From an uncultured Christensenellaceae bacterium (GTDB lineage Bacteria > Bacillota > Clostridia > Christensenellales > Pumilibacteraceae), in the NCBI GenBank assembly GCA_910587455.1, contig CAJULK010000008.1, forward strand, positions 48,330 to 112,329: a stretch of DNA of 64,000 nucleotides, read 5' to 3'. How positions within the stretch are numbered: the stretch's first letter is position 1; each line of letters begins with the position of its first letter. The notes below the pieces were generated by a model. It saw nothing but the letters and a program-made list of their open reading frames with translations, did not search any database and was not told where the DNA came from. Shown here piece after piece: positions 26,190-33,778 of the stretch. The position numbers and the translations under genes are program-made.

Positions 26190-26929
26190 AACGCGAAATT
26201 ATAAAAGAATTTATTAGCGCGCTGTATCCGGACGATATTAAGTGCATTGTTTGCGGCAGAGAAATACATCCCAACAGATACGGTTTGTGCGATAAATGCA
26301 AGCTCGAACAAAACGATAATTATTGCATCCGCTGCGGAAGGCATAAGGTCGGCATAGGCGACTATTGCGGAGAATGTTCGCATAGCGTCATGTATTTCGA
26401 CGAGGCGCGCTCGTGTGTCAATTATGACGGCGAAGCCAAGAATATTATACGTCGGCTCAAATACGGTAACGCGCGATATCTTGTGAATACGATAACGGAA
26501 TTTATGCTCGATACGCTTATTGCCGCGTCGTGGGATTTCGATTGTTTTACGTTCGTACCTATGCATAAAAAGAGACTTCGGGAACGTGGGTATAACCAAG
26601 CGGAACTTATTGCAAAAGAGCTAGCTTCGCATACTACTACGCCGTGCAGGGCAATACTCGAAAAAACACGTGCAACGATCAATCAGGCGCGCCTGAGCCG
26701 TGATGAACGCATGAAAAATTTGTCCGGCGTTTTTGCGGTTACGGAAAAGCCTCCCGAGCATGTGCTGATCATAGACGATGTTATGACCACCGGTTCGACG
26801 GTCAACGAATGTGCGCGCGTATTAAAACGCGGCGGGGCGAGCGTAGTGTATGTATTGACTTTTGCGTCCGTACCGGAGCGTCCGGCGAAAGACGGTAGTG
26901 AGCAAAATATAAAGAATTTTCGCAGATAA
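26186..26929 (+). CDS. ComF-family phosphoribosyltransferase-like protein
   Basis: A 247-residue ComFC-type protein. N-terminal four-Cys zinc site (CIVCG near residue 20, then CDKC), a second Cys pair (CIRCG), and a C-terminal type I phosphoribosyltransferase fold with the PRPP loop VLIIDDVMTTGSTV. Family members act in DNA uptake during transformation. The start is TTG 26186 overlapping the ackA stop; the next Met is far inside the domain, so a non-ATG start is needed. No other competence genes are adjacent. Confidence 0.88.
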   Translation: MKREIIKEFISALYPDDIKCIVCGREIHPNRYGLCDKCKLEQNDNYCIRCGRHKVGIGDYCGECSHSVMYFDEARSCVNYDGEAKNIIRRLKYGNARYLVNTITEFMLDTLIAASWDFDCFTFVPMHKKRLRERGYNQAELIAKELASHTTTPCRAILEKTRATINQARLSRDERMKNLSGVFAVTEKPPEHVLIIDDVMTTGSTVNECARVLKRGGASVVYVLTFASVPERPAKDGSEQNIKNFRR

Positions 26930-26934
26930 ATAAC

Positions 26935-26963
26935 TTGACTATTAAGCGCGAAAGTGTTAATAT
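26935..26963 (+). promoter_or_regulatory. Possible sigma-A promoter for rny
   Basis: TTGACT (26935-26940) with an AT-rich -10 region; at 17-bp spacing the hexamer is TAATAT (26958-26963), while a better TATAAT at 26963-26968 would need a 22-bp spacer. Confidence 0.45.
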
Positions 26964-27076
26964 ATAATCGTAAAGACATCGTTGAGGAAATATTCGAACC
27001 GATGGCTTCACGTAAAAAATACGTTTTCGTCCGTTGCGGACGGTGACATATTATAAAATATCATAAGGAGGATGTT

Positions 27077-28657
27077 ATGACCATACTTTCAAGTGTGGAG
27101 ATTGTTTTGTACACGATTTTGCCGATCGTCGGATTATTGGTCGGCGCTGTCGTAGGTATATTTGCATTCGGCGCAATACAGAAGAAAAAACTCGGCGACG
27201 CAAAGCAGACAGCCAACAAAATGGTCGAAGACGCAGTAAACGAAGTAAAAGAAATGCGCAAGAATGCCGCGCGTGAATCCAAAGAAGAACTGGCAAAAGA
27301 ACGCAGCGAAATGGAAAAAGAGCTGCGTGATAAGCAAGCGAATCTGTCGCGTTCCGAACAGCGCATTATGCAACGCGAAGAGAATCTCGATAAAAAGGAG
27401 CAGTCGCTTGATAAAAAAGCCGACGAGCTCGAGCAGCAAAAGAACTCGCTCGCGCAAAAACATGCCGAGGCGGACAAGCTGAAAGCCGAGTTGGATAAAG
27501 CCAACAGCAAGATTCTTGACGAAATACAGCATGTTGCAGGCATGACAAAAGACGAAGCTAAATCGCAGCTTATCGAAGCGATACGCGACGAAGCTAAACA
27601 CGACGCCGCTAAAATGGTCAGAGAGATCGATGCGGAAGCAAAGGAAGAGGCGGATAAAAAAGCGCAGAAGATAGTCGCGCTTGCCGTTCAGCGTTGTGCC
27701 GTCGATCATAGTGCCGAAATAACCGTGTCTACGGTTGCGCTTCCAAACGACGAAATGAAAGGCCGTATCATCGGCCGCGAGGGTAGAAATATCCGCGCGC
27801 TCGAGACCGCTACGGGCTGCGATCTTATCATAGACGATACGCCCGAAGCCGTCGTGCTCTCATGCTTTGATCCTATCCGCAGAGAGATCGCGCGCATTGC
27901 GCTCGAAAAACTTATAAGCGACGGACGTATTCATCCCGGTCGTATAGAAGATCTCGTAGAAAAGGCAAAGAAGGAAGTCGACGTAAAAGTCAAGGAAGCG
28001 GGCGAGAACGCCATGTACGAAACGGGCGTTTTCGGGCTCAATCCCGAGCTTGTTCGTATACTCGGTCGTTTGCGTTTCCGTACGAGTTACGGACAGAATG
28101 TGTTGCGCCATTCGATCGAAACATCCAATCTTGCCGGAATAATGGCTGCGGAACTCGGCGCAAACGTCGCGCTGTGCAAACGTGCGGGACTTTTGCACGA
28201 TATAGGTAAAGCGCTCGATCACGAGATAGACGGCACGCATGTTTCCATCGGTGTAGACGTTGCAAAAAAGTACAAAGAAAATCCCGCCGTTATACATTGC
28301 ATAGCGGCGCACCACAACGATATAGAGCCGGAAACGATAGAAGCGGTTATCGTTCAGTGTTCGGACGCAATATCGGGCGCACGTCCCGGCGCGCGCCGCG
28401 AATCGCTCGACAACTATGTCAAGCGTCTCGAAAAGCTCGAGGAGATCGCAAACGGCTACGAGGGCGTGGAAAAGGCATTCGCCGTTCAGGCGGGACGCGA
28501 AGTGCGTATAATCGTTAAACCCGAAGTGATAGACGACGTTAAAGCTATGTTCATGTCAAAGGAAATCGCAAAACAGATCGAACAGGATATGCAGTATCCC
28601 GGTCAGATAAAAGTAAACGTCATCCGCGAAACACGCGCCGTCGAGTACGCAAAATAA
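27077..28657 (+). CDS. rny: Ribonuclease Y
   Basis: A 526-residue membrane-anchored endoribonuclease that initiates mRNA decay. Order: N-terminal membrane segment (about 5-30), long coiled coil (35-200), KH domain with GRIIGREGRNIR, and HD domain with catalytic His374-Asp375 (LLHDIGKALD). Start ATG 27077 follows AAGGAGG; an ATG at 27072 opens only a two-codon frame. The 147-nt upstream region contains a CGTCCG-TTG-CGGACG hairpin near 27030. A terminator follows. Confidence 0.96.
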   Translation: MTILSSVEIVLYTILPIVGLLVGAVVGIFAFGAIQKKKLGDAKQTANKMVEDAVNEVKEMRKNAARESKEELAKERSEMEKELRDKQANLSRSEQRIMQREENLDKKEQSLDKKADELEQQKNSLAQKHAEADKLKAELDKANSKILDEIQHVAGMTKDEAKSQLIEAIRDEAKHDAAKMVREIDAEAKEEADKKAQKIVALAVQRCAVDHSAEITVSTVALPNDEMKGRIIGREGRNIRALETATGCDLIIDDTPEAVVLSCFDPIRREIARIALEKLISDGRIHPGRIEDLVEKAKKEVDVKVKEAGENAMYETGVFGLNPELVRILGRLRFRTSYGQNVLRHSIETSNLAGIMAAELGANVALCKRAGLLHDIGKALDHEIDGTHVSIGVDVAKKYKENPAVIHCIAAHHNDIEPETIEAVIVQCSDAISGARPGARRESLDNYVKRLEKLEEIANGYEGVEKAFAVQAGREVRIIVKPEVIDDVKAMFMSKEIAKQIEQDMQYPGQIKVNVIRETRAVEYAK

Positions 28658-28668
28658 GAGTATAGTCA

Positions 28669-28703
28669 AAACAGCTCGCTAAGAATAAGCGGGCTGTTTT
28701 TTT
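28669..28703 (+). terminator. Rho-independent terminator after rny
   Basis: AACAGCTCGCT pairs with AGCGGGCTGTT (one mismatch), then an uninterrupted T run to 28703. Confidence 0.9.
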
Positions 28704-28731
28704 GTGCGCACATGCAAATTTACTTAATCTG

Positions 28732-28760
28732 TTGCAATTTGCGTAAGAACATGATATAAT
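28732..28760 (+). promoter_or_regulatory. Promoter giving a leaderless mRNA for the orphan lipoprotein
   Basis: TTGCAA (28732-28737), 17-bp spacer, TATAAT (28755-28760). The predicted +1 is 28767, the A of the ATG. Confidence 0.65.
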
Positions 28761-28766
28761 GATCAT

Positions 28767-30026
28767 ATGAAACGACGGTCGCTTTTAATGTTTATAGTTT
28801 GTGCGTTGTCGGCTATGCTCATGGCTTTTTTGCTGATGGGGTGCGCCGTCGAGCCGCGCAGCGCTGCGGACGTTATTCCCGAATCTATCGGAAAACCCGA
28901 GGGGTTATGGTTGTACCGCGGCAATGTGCGCATGCGCACGGACGGTTCGCAAGCCGAAAACATTTTGAGCGATATACAAATAAACGACGTGTCGTATTCC
29001 AAGGACGACTATTCGGTTTGTAAGTCCGCTTATCTTACCGAAGAACATGTCGTATTTTACATCGTCGAACTGTCGGACAACGCGCGACACATCGTGAGAT
29101 ACGATTACAAGAATAAAACGACGTCGCACGTGTACGATATTTCCGATATAGCCGAAGACGATCTTTGCATACAATACTCGGATGAGTATTATTACGTGTC
29201 GGATAGCCAAAATGAGCGAGGCTTACTTTTTTCTTCGACCGGCGAACTGCTGTGCGATTCGATTTACGGAGTTTTGAACGGAGATCTTTTGCACGACGGT
29301 ATCAACAACGGTCTTGCTCATTATACTTTCACGTGGTATAAAAACGGAAAAGTTCACTCAGTTGAATCGAAAGTTGCGGGAGTAGCTTTCAGTTGCCGAG
29401 ATATGGTGTATTACAACGATTACTGCTATTTTTTGGACGCACGCCTTCCTCGCGTCGTAGATGCCGTCGGCGGAAAGTTAAGCGATCTGAACATAAAAGC
29501 CGACGACAAGTCTGCGGCAGTTTTCGTCGAAGATTATTATGAGTACGGCGGACACCTGTATTTATTAACATTGCATTACGAAGACGATTTGCATATTTAC
29601 AGACTTTTCGACGTGTACGGGAGCGAGGCTCGGCTCGTGTACAATTTCGGCAACGGATCGCACGGTGGCGCTAAAATGAAAGTCAATGGGAGTATGATGT
29701 ATTTTTCGTTGCCTTACGACGGAAGGCATGTAAAGTATTTTTCGTACAACGCGGCAACCGACAAAATCAAGCGCGTATTTTCAAAGGATTATGCCAAAGG
29801 TTCAAGCACTCAAAGCGCGTCGCGTACAGACATAAAAAAGCGAGTCGGAGAATATACGTTTTATGTGGACTCAATCGGGTATGACGATCAGCCGAATATG
29901 ATGGGCACGTCATACACGAAAACATGCTATTATCTTATGCGTGAGCATAAAGGTAAGTCGGAAATAATGCAGTACAGTCTCAACGGCAACGGCGGCAAAT
30001 TTTTCGACGATATTTGCAATTTTTGA
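28767..30026 (+). CDS. Lipoprotein of unknown function
   Basis: A 419-residue exported lipoprotein: positively charged MKRRS, hydrophobic core, and lipobox FLLMGC with lipidated Cys26. The mature part is beta-rich and Tyr/Asp-rich, with repeated YxxxGxLY-type strands (for example VDSIGYDDQ, YYNDYCYFLDA) that could form a beta-propeller; that fold is a guess from pattern. No catalytic motif is seen. It is a single-gene unit between rny and the sigF operon, with its own promoter and terminator, and no ribosome binding site ahead of its ATG. Confidence 0.65.
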   Translation: MKRRSLLMFIVCALSAMLMAFLLMGCAVEPRSAADVIPESIGKPEGLWLYRGNVRMRTDGSQAENILSDIQINDVSYSKDDYSVCKSAYLTEEHVVFYIVELSDNARHIVRYDYKNKTTSHVYDISDIAEDDLCIQYSDEYYYVSDSQNERGLLFSSTGELLCDSIYGVLNGDLLHDGINNGLAHYTFTWYKNGKVHSVESKVAGVAFSCRDMVYYNDYCYFLDARLPRVVDAVGGKLSDLNIKADDKSAAVFVEDYYEYGGHLYLLTLHYEDDLHIYRLFDVYGSEARLVYNFGNGSHGGAKMKVNGSMMYFSLPYDGRHVKYFSYNAATDKIKRVFSKDYAKGSSTQSASRTDIKKRVGEYTFYVDSIGYDDQPNMMGTSYTKTCYYLMREHKGKSEIMQYSLNGNGGKFFDDICNF

Positions 30027-30075
30027 TACATTTCGGATAAACAGAACGCTTCGATAAATTTCGCGGCTAACGGAC

Positions 30076-30106
30076 AAATACGGACATAAATGTCCGTATT
30101 TTTTTT
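30076..30106 (+). terminator. Rho-independent terminator
   Basis: AAATACGGACA / TGTCCGTATTT with a 4-nt loop and a run of T. It isolates the lipoprotein gene from spoIIAA. Confidence 0.92.
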
Positions 30107-30166
30107 GCTATTCTTAATTAGTACCCGTTCGGTATGTTCCGAAACGATTTTACGGGAGACTTGATT

Positions 30167-30475
30167 ATGAAAATTGAGCATTACAATTCAAACGGAGAAT
30201 TGCATATCAAACTTTGCGGCGAGCTCGACGAAATGTCGGGATCTTACGTTCGTCTGACACTCGACGGGCTTACGGAAGATGCGGCGCTTCGTCGAGTGTA
30301 CATCGATATGTCCGATCTTTCTTTTATGGATTCTACGGGCATAGGCGTGCTCATAGGACGATATAAGCGCTTAAAACCGCGCGGTATCCCTATTTTTTTG
30401 CAATCGCCGTCGCCGACTGTCGATAGGTTGTTGGGGCTGTCGGGACTTTACGAGATAATGACTAAGGCAGGTTGA
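30167..30475 (+). CDS. spoIIAA: SpoIIAA, anti-sigma F factor antagonist
   Basis: A 102-residue STAS-domain protein. The phosphorylation site is Ser56 in SFMDSTGIGVLIGRY, matching the family's regulatory serine. In the forespore, dephosphorylated SpoIIAA binds SpoIIAB and frees sigma F. ATG 30167 follows GGGAG at 30154-30158; codons upstream in frame are not supported. The upstream region carries a TTCGG-N6-CCGAA inverted repeat (30128-30143); I could not place a sigma H promoter with confidence. Confidence 0.94.
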   Translation: MKIEHYNSNGELHIKLCGELDEMSGSYVRLTLDGLTEDAALRRVYIDMSDLSFMDSTGIGVLIGRYKRLKPRGIPIFLQSPSPTVDRLLGLSGLYEIMTKAG

Positions 30476-30478
30476 TTT

Positions 30479-30931
30479 ATGAAAAACGAGATGACTTTGA
30501 TATTCGACGCCGTATCGGAAAACGAGGCGTTTGCAAGAAATGCTGTGGCTGCGTTTTGCGTTACGCTCGATCCGACAGTCGATCAGATCAACGATATCAA
30601 AACCGCAGTATCGGAAGCGGTAACGAATTGCATTGTTCATGCGTATGCATCGACGCAATCGCAAAACGACCGAGTTACTATCAATACTAAAATCGACGGG
30701 GAATCCGTACATATCGTCGTTTCGGATACGGGCGTCGGCATTGCCGATATAGAAAAAGCAATGCAGCCGTTCTATACGACGGGAGCGGATCGCGAACGCA
30801 GCGGAATGGGCTTTACTGTAATGGAGTCGTTTATGGACGATCTCAAAGTGGAGAACAATTCGCCGACGGGCACGATAGTTTCCATGACTAAGACGATTCG
30901 AGGTGCGGATTGGAAAAAGAAGAAACCTTAA
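30479..30931 (+). CDS. spoIIAB: SpoIIAB, anti-sigma F factor and kinase
   Basis: A 150-residue GHKL-fold serine kinase. N box EAVTNCIVHAY and G1 box DTGVGI with the C-terminal GMGFTVME are present. It binds and inhibits sigma F and phosphorylates SpoIIAA. It follows spoIIAA by 3 nt and overlaps sigF by 22 nt, the conserved operon layout that keeps partner ratios fixed. Confidence 0.95.
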   Translation: MKNEMTLIFDAVSENEAFARNAVAAFCVTLDPTVDQINDIKTAVSEAVTNCIVHAYASTQSQNDRVTINTKIDGESVHIVVSDTGVGIADIEKAMQPFYTTGADRERSGMGFTVMESFMDDLKVENNSPTGTIVSMTKTIRGADWKKKKP

Positions 30932-31635
30932 AGTTGATAGACAGAGCGCAAAACGGCGATGTCGCCGCAAGCGAAGAACTTATAAGCAAAAATTCACCGC
31001 TGATCAAATCGGTGATACGACGTTACAAAAATAAGGGCGTTGAATATGACGATCTCTATCAGCTCGGTTGTGTCGGATTTATCAAGGCGGTAAAAAACTT
31101 CTCGGCGGTTTACGAGGTGAGGTTTTCTACTTATGCAGTGCCTATGATAGCGGGCGAAGTGAAACGTTTTTTGCGCGATGACGGACCTATAAAAGTTTCG
31201 AGAGGTACAAAAGCGACGGCGATCAAGATTTCCAAGTTTGTCGACGAATACCGCAAGGAACACGGCGAACCGCCGACCATAGATGCTATTTCGAAGCAAT
31301 TCGAAATAGAGCCGCAAGAAGCCGTTTTTATCATGGATTCGAACAAATATCCCGTTTCCATTTACGACAAGACGGATGACGACAATTCGCGAATGTTGCT
31401 CGAAAAATTGCAGTCACCCGAAAACGACGACGAACGGCTCGACAAGATGATGTTGAAGCAGCTGATAACGGCGTTGGAACCGCGCGATAAAAAGATAATT
31501 CTTTTAAGATATTTTGCCGATAAAACTCAGGCGGAAGTAGCTCGGGTATTGAATGTTTCGCAGGTACAGGTTTCGCGGCTGGAAAATAAAATACTCTGCA
31601 AAATGCGTGAGAATTTTTCGGATATCGAACAGTAA
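30910..31635 (+). CDS. sigF: RNA polymerase sigma factor SigF (forespore)
   Basis: A 241-residue sigma factor of the SigF/SigB/SigG group: region 2 with YDDLYQLGCVGFIKAV and RFSTYAVPMI, region 3 with PIKVSRGTK, and region 4 with QAEVARVLNVSQVQVSRLE. Start is TTG 30910 after GAGGTG at 30900-30905; this start lies inside spoIIAB. It commits the prespore transcription program. A terminator follows the gene, so the spoVA genes are transcribed separately. Confidence 0.95.
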   Translation: MEKEETLKLIDRAQNGDVAASEELISKNSPLIKSVIRRYKNKGVEYDDLYQLGCVGFIKAVKNFSAVYEVRFSTYAVPMIAGEVKRFLRDDGPIKVSRGTKATAIKISKFVDEYRKEHGEPPTIDAISKQFEIEPQEAVFIMDSNKYPVSIYDKTDDDNSRMLLEKLQSPENDDERLDKMMLKQLITALEPRDKKIILLRYFADKTQAEVARVLNVSQVQVSRLENKILCKMRENFSDIEQ

Positions 31636-31649
31636 TTACGGCTTTATGG

Positions 31650-31680
31650 ACGCAGCAATAAAATGCTGCGTTTTTCGTTT
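31650..31680 (+). terminator. Rho-independent terminator after sigF
   Basis: ACGCAGCA (31650-31657) / TGCTGCGT (31664-31671), 6-nt loop, then TTTTCGTTTT. Confidence 0.9.
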
Positions 31681-31688
31681 TTTCATAT

Positions 31689-31718
31689 GAATAATCTTTA
31701 TGACAAATCGACAAATTA
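31689..31718 (+). promoter_or_regulatory. Candidate forespore (sigma F/G) promoter for spoVA
   Basis: GAATA (31689-31693), 18-bp spacer, CAAATTA (31712-31718), near the sigma G pattern GHATR and CATnnTA. Placement after the sigF terminator and before spoVAC supports it; the match is imperfect. Confidence 0.4.
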
Positions 31719-31723
31719 TTTAT

Positions 31724-31819
31724 ATGATAAAAGCAAGACAACGCCCCGCTGGCGAAGGGCTGATATGCGTCACAGAACGTGAGCAGATGGTAAAAAGTAT
31801 TAAGCCGCGAGAGCGGTAA
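31724..31819 (+). CDS. Possible 31-residue leader ORF before spoVAC
   Basis: ATG 31724 opens a 31-codon frame that fills the gap between the candidate forespore promoter and the spoVAC ribosome binding site; its TAA (31817-31819) runs into AAGGAG. The peptide is basic and polar, with no motif. It has no ribosome binding site, but the predicted +1 falls within a base or two of its ATG. It could be chance. Confidence 0.25.
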   Translation: MIKARQRPAGEGLICVTEREQMVKSIKPRER

Positions 31820-31830
31820 AAGGAGACAGT

Positions 31831-32304
31831 ATGTCCGAAAAATCCAATGCCGTTAAAGAGCGTAACGACAAATACAATAAGTATGTGGAAACGGTTACGC
31901 CCAAAACAAACATTGTAAAAGCGCTTTTCCACAGCTTTATGATAGGCGGCACAACTTGCGTTATCGGTCAGGCTATAGGCGATATCGCCGCGATCGCAGT
32001 GCCGTCGCTTTCCAAAGACATGATATCGAATATAACGTCAATGCTTCTCGTAACGGTTGCGATCTTGTTTACCGGTTTGGGATTTTTCGACGTTATAGCA
32101 CGTCAGGGCGGCGCCGGGTCGTTTTTGCCGATAACGGGTTTTGCCAATGCTATGGCGAGCGCGTCGATGGAATTCAAAACCGAAGGCTTGATTTTCGGCA
32201 CAAGCGTCAAGCTGTTCTCCGTAGTCGGACCTGTTGTAGTTAACGGTGTAGTATGGTCTACGGTTGCGGGACTCATAAATCTTTGGATTCTCGGGAGAGT
32301 TTGA
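31831..32304 (+). CDS. spoVAC: SpoVAC, spore membrane channel protein
   Basis: A 157-residue protein with three to four hydrophobic segments and the highly conserved SpoVAC pattern (FIGGTTCVIGQ-like start, GGAGSFLPITGFANAMASAS, and VNGVVWS). In the family it forms part of the SpoVA channel that moves dipicolinic acid into the forespore and out at germination. AAAGGAG precedes ATG 31831. It is followed after 2 nt by spoVAD. Confidence 0.95.
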   Translation: MSEKSNAVKERNDKYNKYVETVTPKTNIVKALFHSFMIGGTTCVIGQAIGDIAAIAVPSLSKDMISNITSMLLVTVAILFTGLGFFDVIARQGGAGSFLPITGFANAMASASMEFKTEGLIFGTSVKLFSVVGPVVVNGVVWSTVAGLINLWILGRV

Positions 32305-32306
32305 TT

Positions 32307-33047
32307 ATGGCACTTTTCGGTAGGATACGCAGAAGTAAACCCGAAGCGCTGTCCGACGACAATGTCGCGGGCATGCCGCAACCTACGGGCTTTTCGCCTA
32401 GACCGCGGCTTATGCGGTTTTATAATACGCCGAGAATAATCGGGCGTATGAGCGTTGTAGGAAAAAAAGAGTCGAAAGGACCAATGGGAAAGTATTTTTC
32501 TCAGTGTGAATCAGACGACAAACTCGGCGAGAAAACTTTTGAACGTGCGGAAATACGTATGTTCGATACGGCTGTACGCGGTGCCGTGCGCGATGCAAAG
32601 CTCGAGATCGACGATATAGACGTCATGATCTCGGGCGATCTTCTCAACCAAATGACGACTTCAAGCTATGCCGCGCGAGATATAGGCGTTCCGCATATCG
32701 GCATTTACGGCGCGTGTTCTACAATGACTGAGGGGCTTATGCTTGCGGCGACGCTTATAGACGGCGGGTATTTTTCCAATGTGATATGTGCCGCGTCAAG
32801 TCATTTCGCCACTGCGGAAAGACAGTTCAGATATCCGCTCGAATACGGGTGTCAGCGCCCGCCGTATGCGCAGTGGACGGTTACGGGTGCGGCTGCGTCG
32901 GTAGTCGCAAAAAACTGCGCGGAAAACGAACGTTTTCCGAAAATAATTATGGCAATACCCGGCATAATAACCGACTACGGAACAAACGATCTGAATAATA
33001 TGGGTGCGGCAATGGCACCCGCTAATGTTATAATAGACCCATATTAA
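32307..33047 (+). pseudogene. spoVAD: SpoVAD, truncated at its 3' end
   Basis: Residues 1 to about 238 match SpoVAD, the thiolase-fold partner of the SpoVA channel: GDLLNQ, GACSTMTEG with the Cys region, ASSHFATAERQFRYPLEYG and a conserved GAAMAPA. Right after GAAMAPA the family signal stops and the frame ends in NVIIDPY at TAA 33045-33047, giving 246 residues where the family has roughly 335-340. The lost part normally holds the ligand-binding and thiolase C-terminal region. No rest of the gene and no spoVAE is found in the window. ATG 32307 follows GGGAGAG. An insertion, deletion junction or assembly join would all look like this. Confidence 0.85.
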
Positions 33048-33112
33048 GGCGAAATCAAGACACTTTGACACAAAAATTCGGTCAAAAAGGAGGTGATGTA
33101 GCTATTTCGCCT
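33047..33112. repeat. Nested inverted repeats at the spoVAD break
   Basis: Outer arms AGGCGAAAT (33047-33055) and ATTTCGCCT (33104-33112); inner arms TTTGAC (33064-33069) and GTCAAA (33081-33086). Between inner and outer right arms lies AAAGGAGGTGAT (33086-33097), a perfect complement of the 16S rRNA 3' end, with no proper ORF behind it (GTG ATG TAG follows). Confidence 0.6.
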
Positions 33113-33140
33113 AATAATTAACTAAACGGAGTATTTGCTA

Positions 33141-33434
33141 ATGAAAAATCTTATTCCGCCGCCGAGAAAATGTACTTCGAAAAATATAGGCGATAAACAG
33201 TATAACCAAGGCGACAAAAGTTACATACGCCGCGATTATGCGGACGGCTCGGTCGATTTGATTACATATAGCGCGGACACCCGTTCGTGGCTGTATGAAA
33301 CCTATGCAAAAAAGAAAATTATGGGCATAGATTATGACTTTGAATACTGTCTTTCAAGCCCATGCCTTTGCGCACTGTATTTTGTTTCGGCAACTATTGT
33401 GCACGAATATATACGGCGAAAAGAAATTTGCTAA
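33141..33434 (+). CDS. Small protein of unknown function
   Basis: A 97-residue protein I do not recognise. Basic N terminus, an acidic and Tyr-rich middle, and a Cys-containing hydrophobic patch near the C terminus (SSPCLCALYFVSATIV) that could be one membrane segment. CGGAG at 33127-33131 with a 9-nt spacer supports ATG 33141. Its last codons and stop lie inside the first operator-like palindrome of hipBA. Composition differs from the core genes upstream. Confidence 0.5.
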   Translation: MKNLIPPPRKCTSKNIGDKQYNQGDKSYIRRDYADGSVDLITYSADTRSWLYETYAKKKIMGIDYDFEYCLSSPCLCALYFVSATIVHEYIRRKEIC

Positions 33435-33445
33435 AATATTAGCAA
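33428..33445. promoter_or_regulatory. Operator 1 of the hipBA module
   Basis: TTGCTAAAATATTAGCAA: 7-bp perfect arms around AATA. It lies directly upstream of the hipB -35 box and is repeated with small changes at 33468-33487. Confidence 0.65.
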
Positions 33446-33449
33446 TATC

Positions 33450-33478
33450 TTGACAAAATAAGAAAATAGTGCTAAAAT
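33450..33478 (+). promoter_or_regulatory. hipBA promoter
   Basis: TTGACA (33450-33455), 17-bp spacer, TAAAAT (33473-33478). Predicted +1 at 33485, 3 nt before ATG 33488, so the mRNA is nearly leaderless. Confidence 0.8.
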
Positions 33479-33487
33479 ATTAACACT
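33468..33487. promoter_or_regulatory. Operator 2 of the hipBA module
   Basis: AGTGCTAAAATATTAACACT, a 20-bp palindrome with one mismatched pair, sharing the core TGCTAAAATATTA with operator 1. It covers the -10 box and the transcription start, ideal for repression. Confidence 0.65.
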
Positions 33488-33778
33488 ATGGAAAGAAAAT
33501 TTGATATAAACGAATTCGTACCTGCGCATACCGAGCAAACGGTCGTCGCCGAACTTGTCGATAGGGTAAAAATGCGCCGCAAAGAACTCGGATTATCCCA
33601 AAGATATCTTGCGGTGCGTTCGGGGGTCAGTTACGGGTCAATCAGACGTTTCGAGAAATCGGGCGATATATCGCTGTCGTCGCTCGTAAAGATAGCGCAC
33701 GCTATGGATTGCTTGACCGATTTTAACGAACTGTTCAAGTACAAAAAAATAACGAGCTTAAAGGACTTTAACGGTTGA
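33488..33778 (+). CDS. hipB: HipB-like antitoxin (XRE family)
   Basis: A 96-residue XRE helix-turn-helix protein: helix pattern RKELGLSQRYLAVRSGVSYG then SIRRFEKSG in residues 30-60. The position directly before hipA with a TGATG overlap identifies it as the antitoxin and autorepressor. Two similar palindromes at the promoter are its probable operators. A near-leaderless start lets transcription and antitoxin translation be switched together. Specific DNA contacts are inference. Confidence 0.85.
   Translation: MERKFDINEFVPAHTEQTVVAELVDRVKMRRKELGLSQRYLAVRSGVSYGSIRRFEKSGDISLSSLVKIAHAMDCLTDFNELFKYKKITSLKDFNG

Noticed and set aside
33086..33103. A fragment of a 16S rRNA gene 3' end (AAAGGAGGTGAT on the + strand)
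   Set aside because: Only 12 bases match exactly and the following bases differ; it is better seen as a Shine-Dalgarno sequence without a gene.
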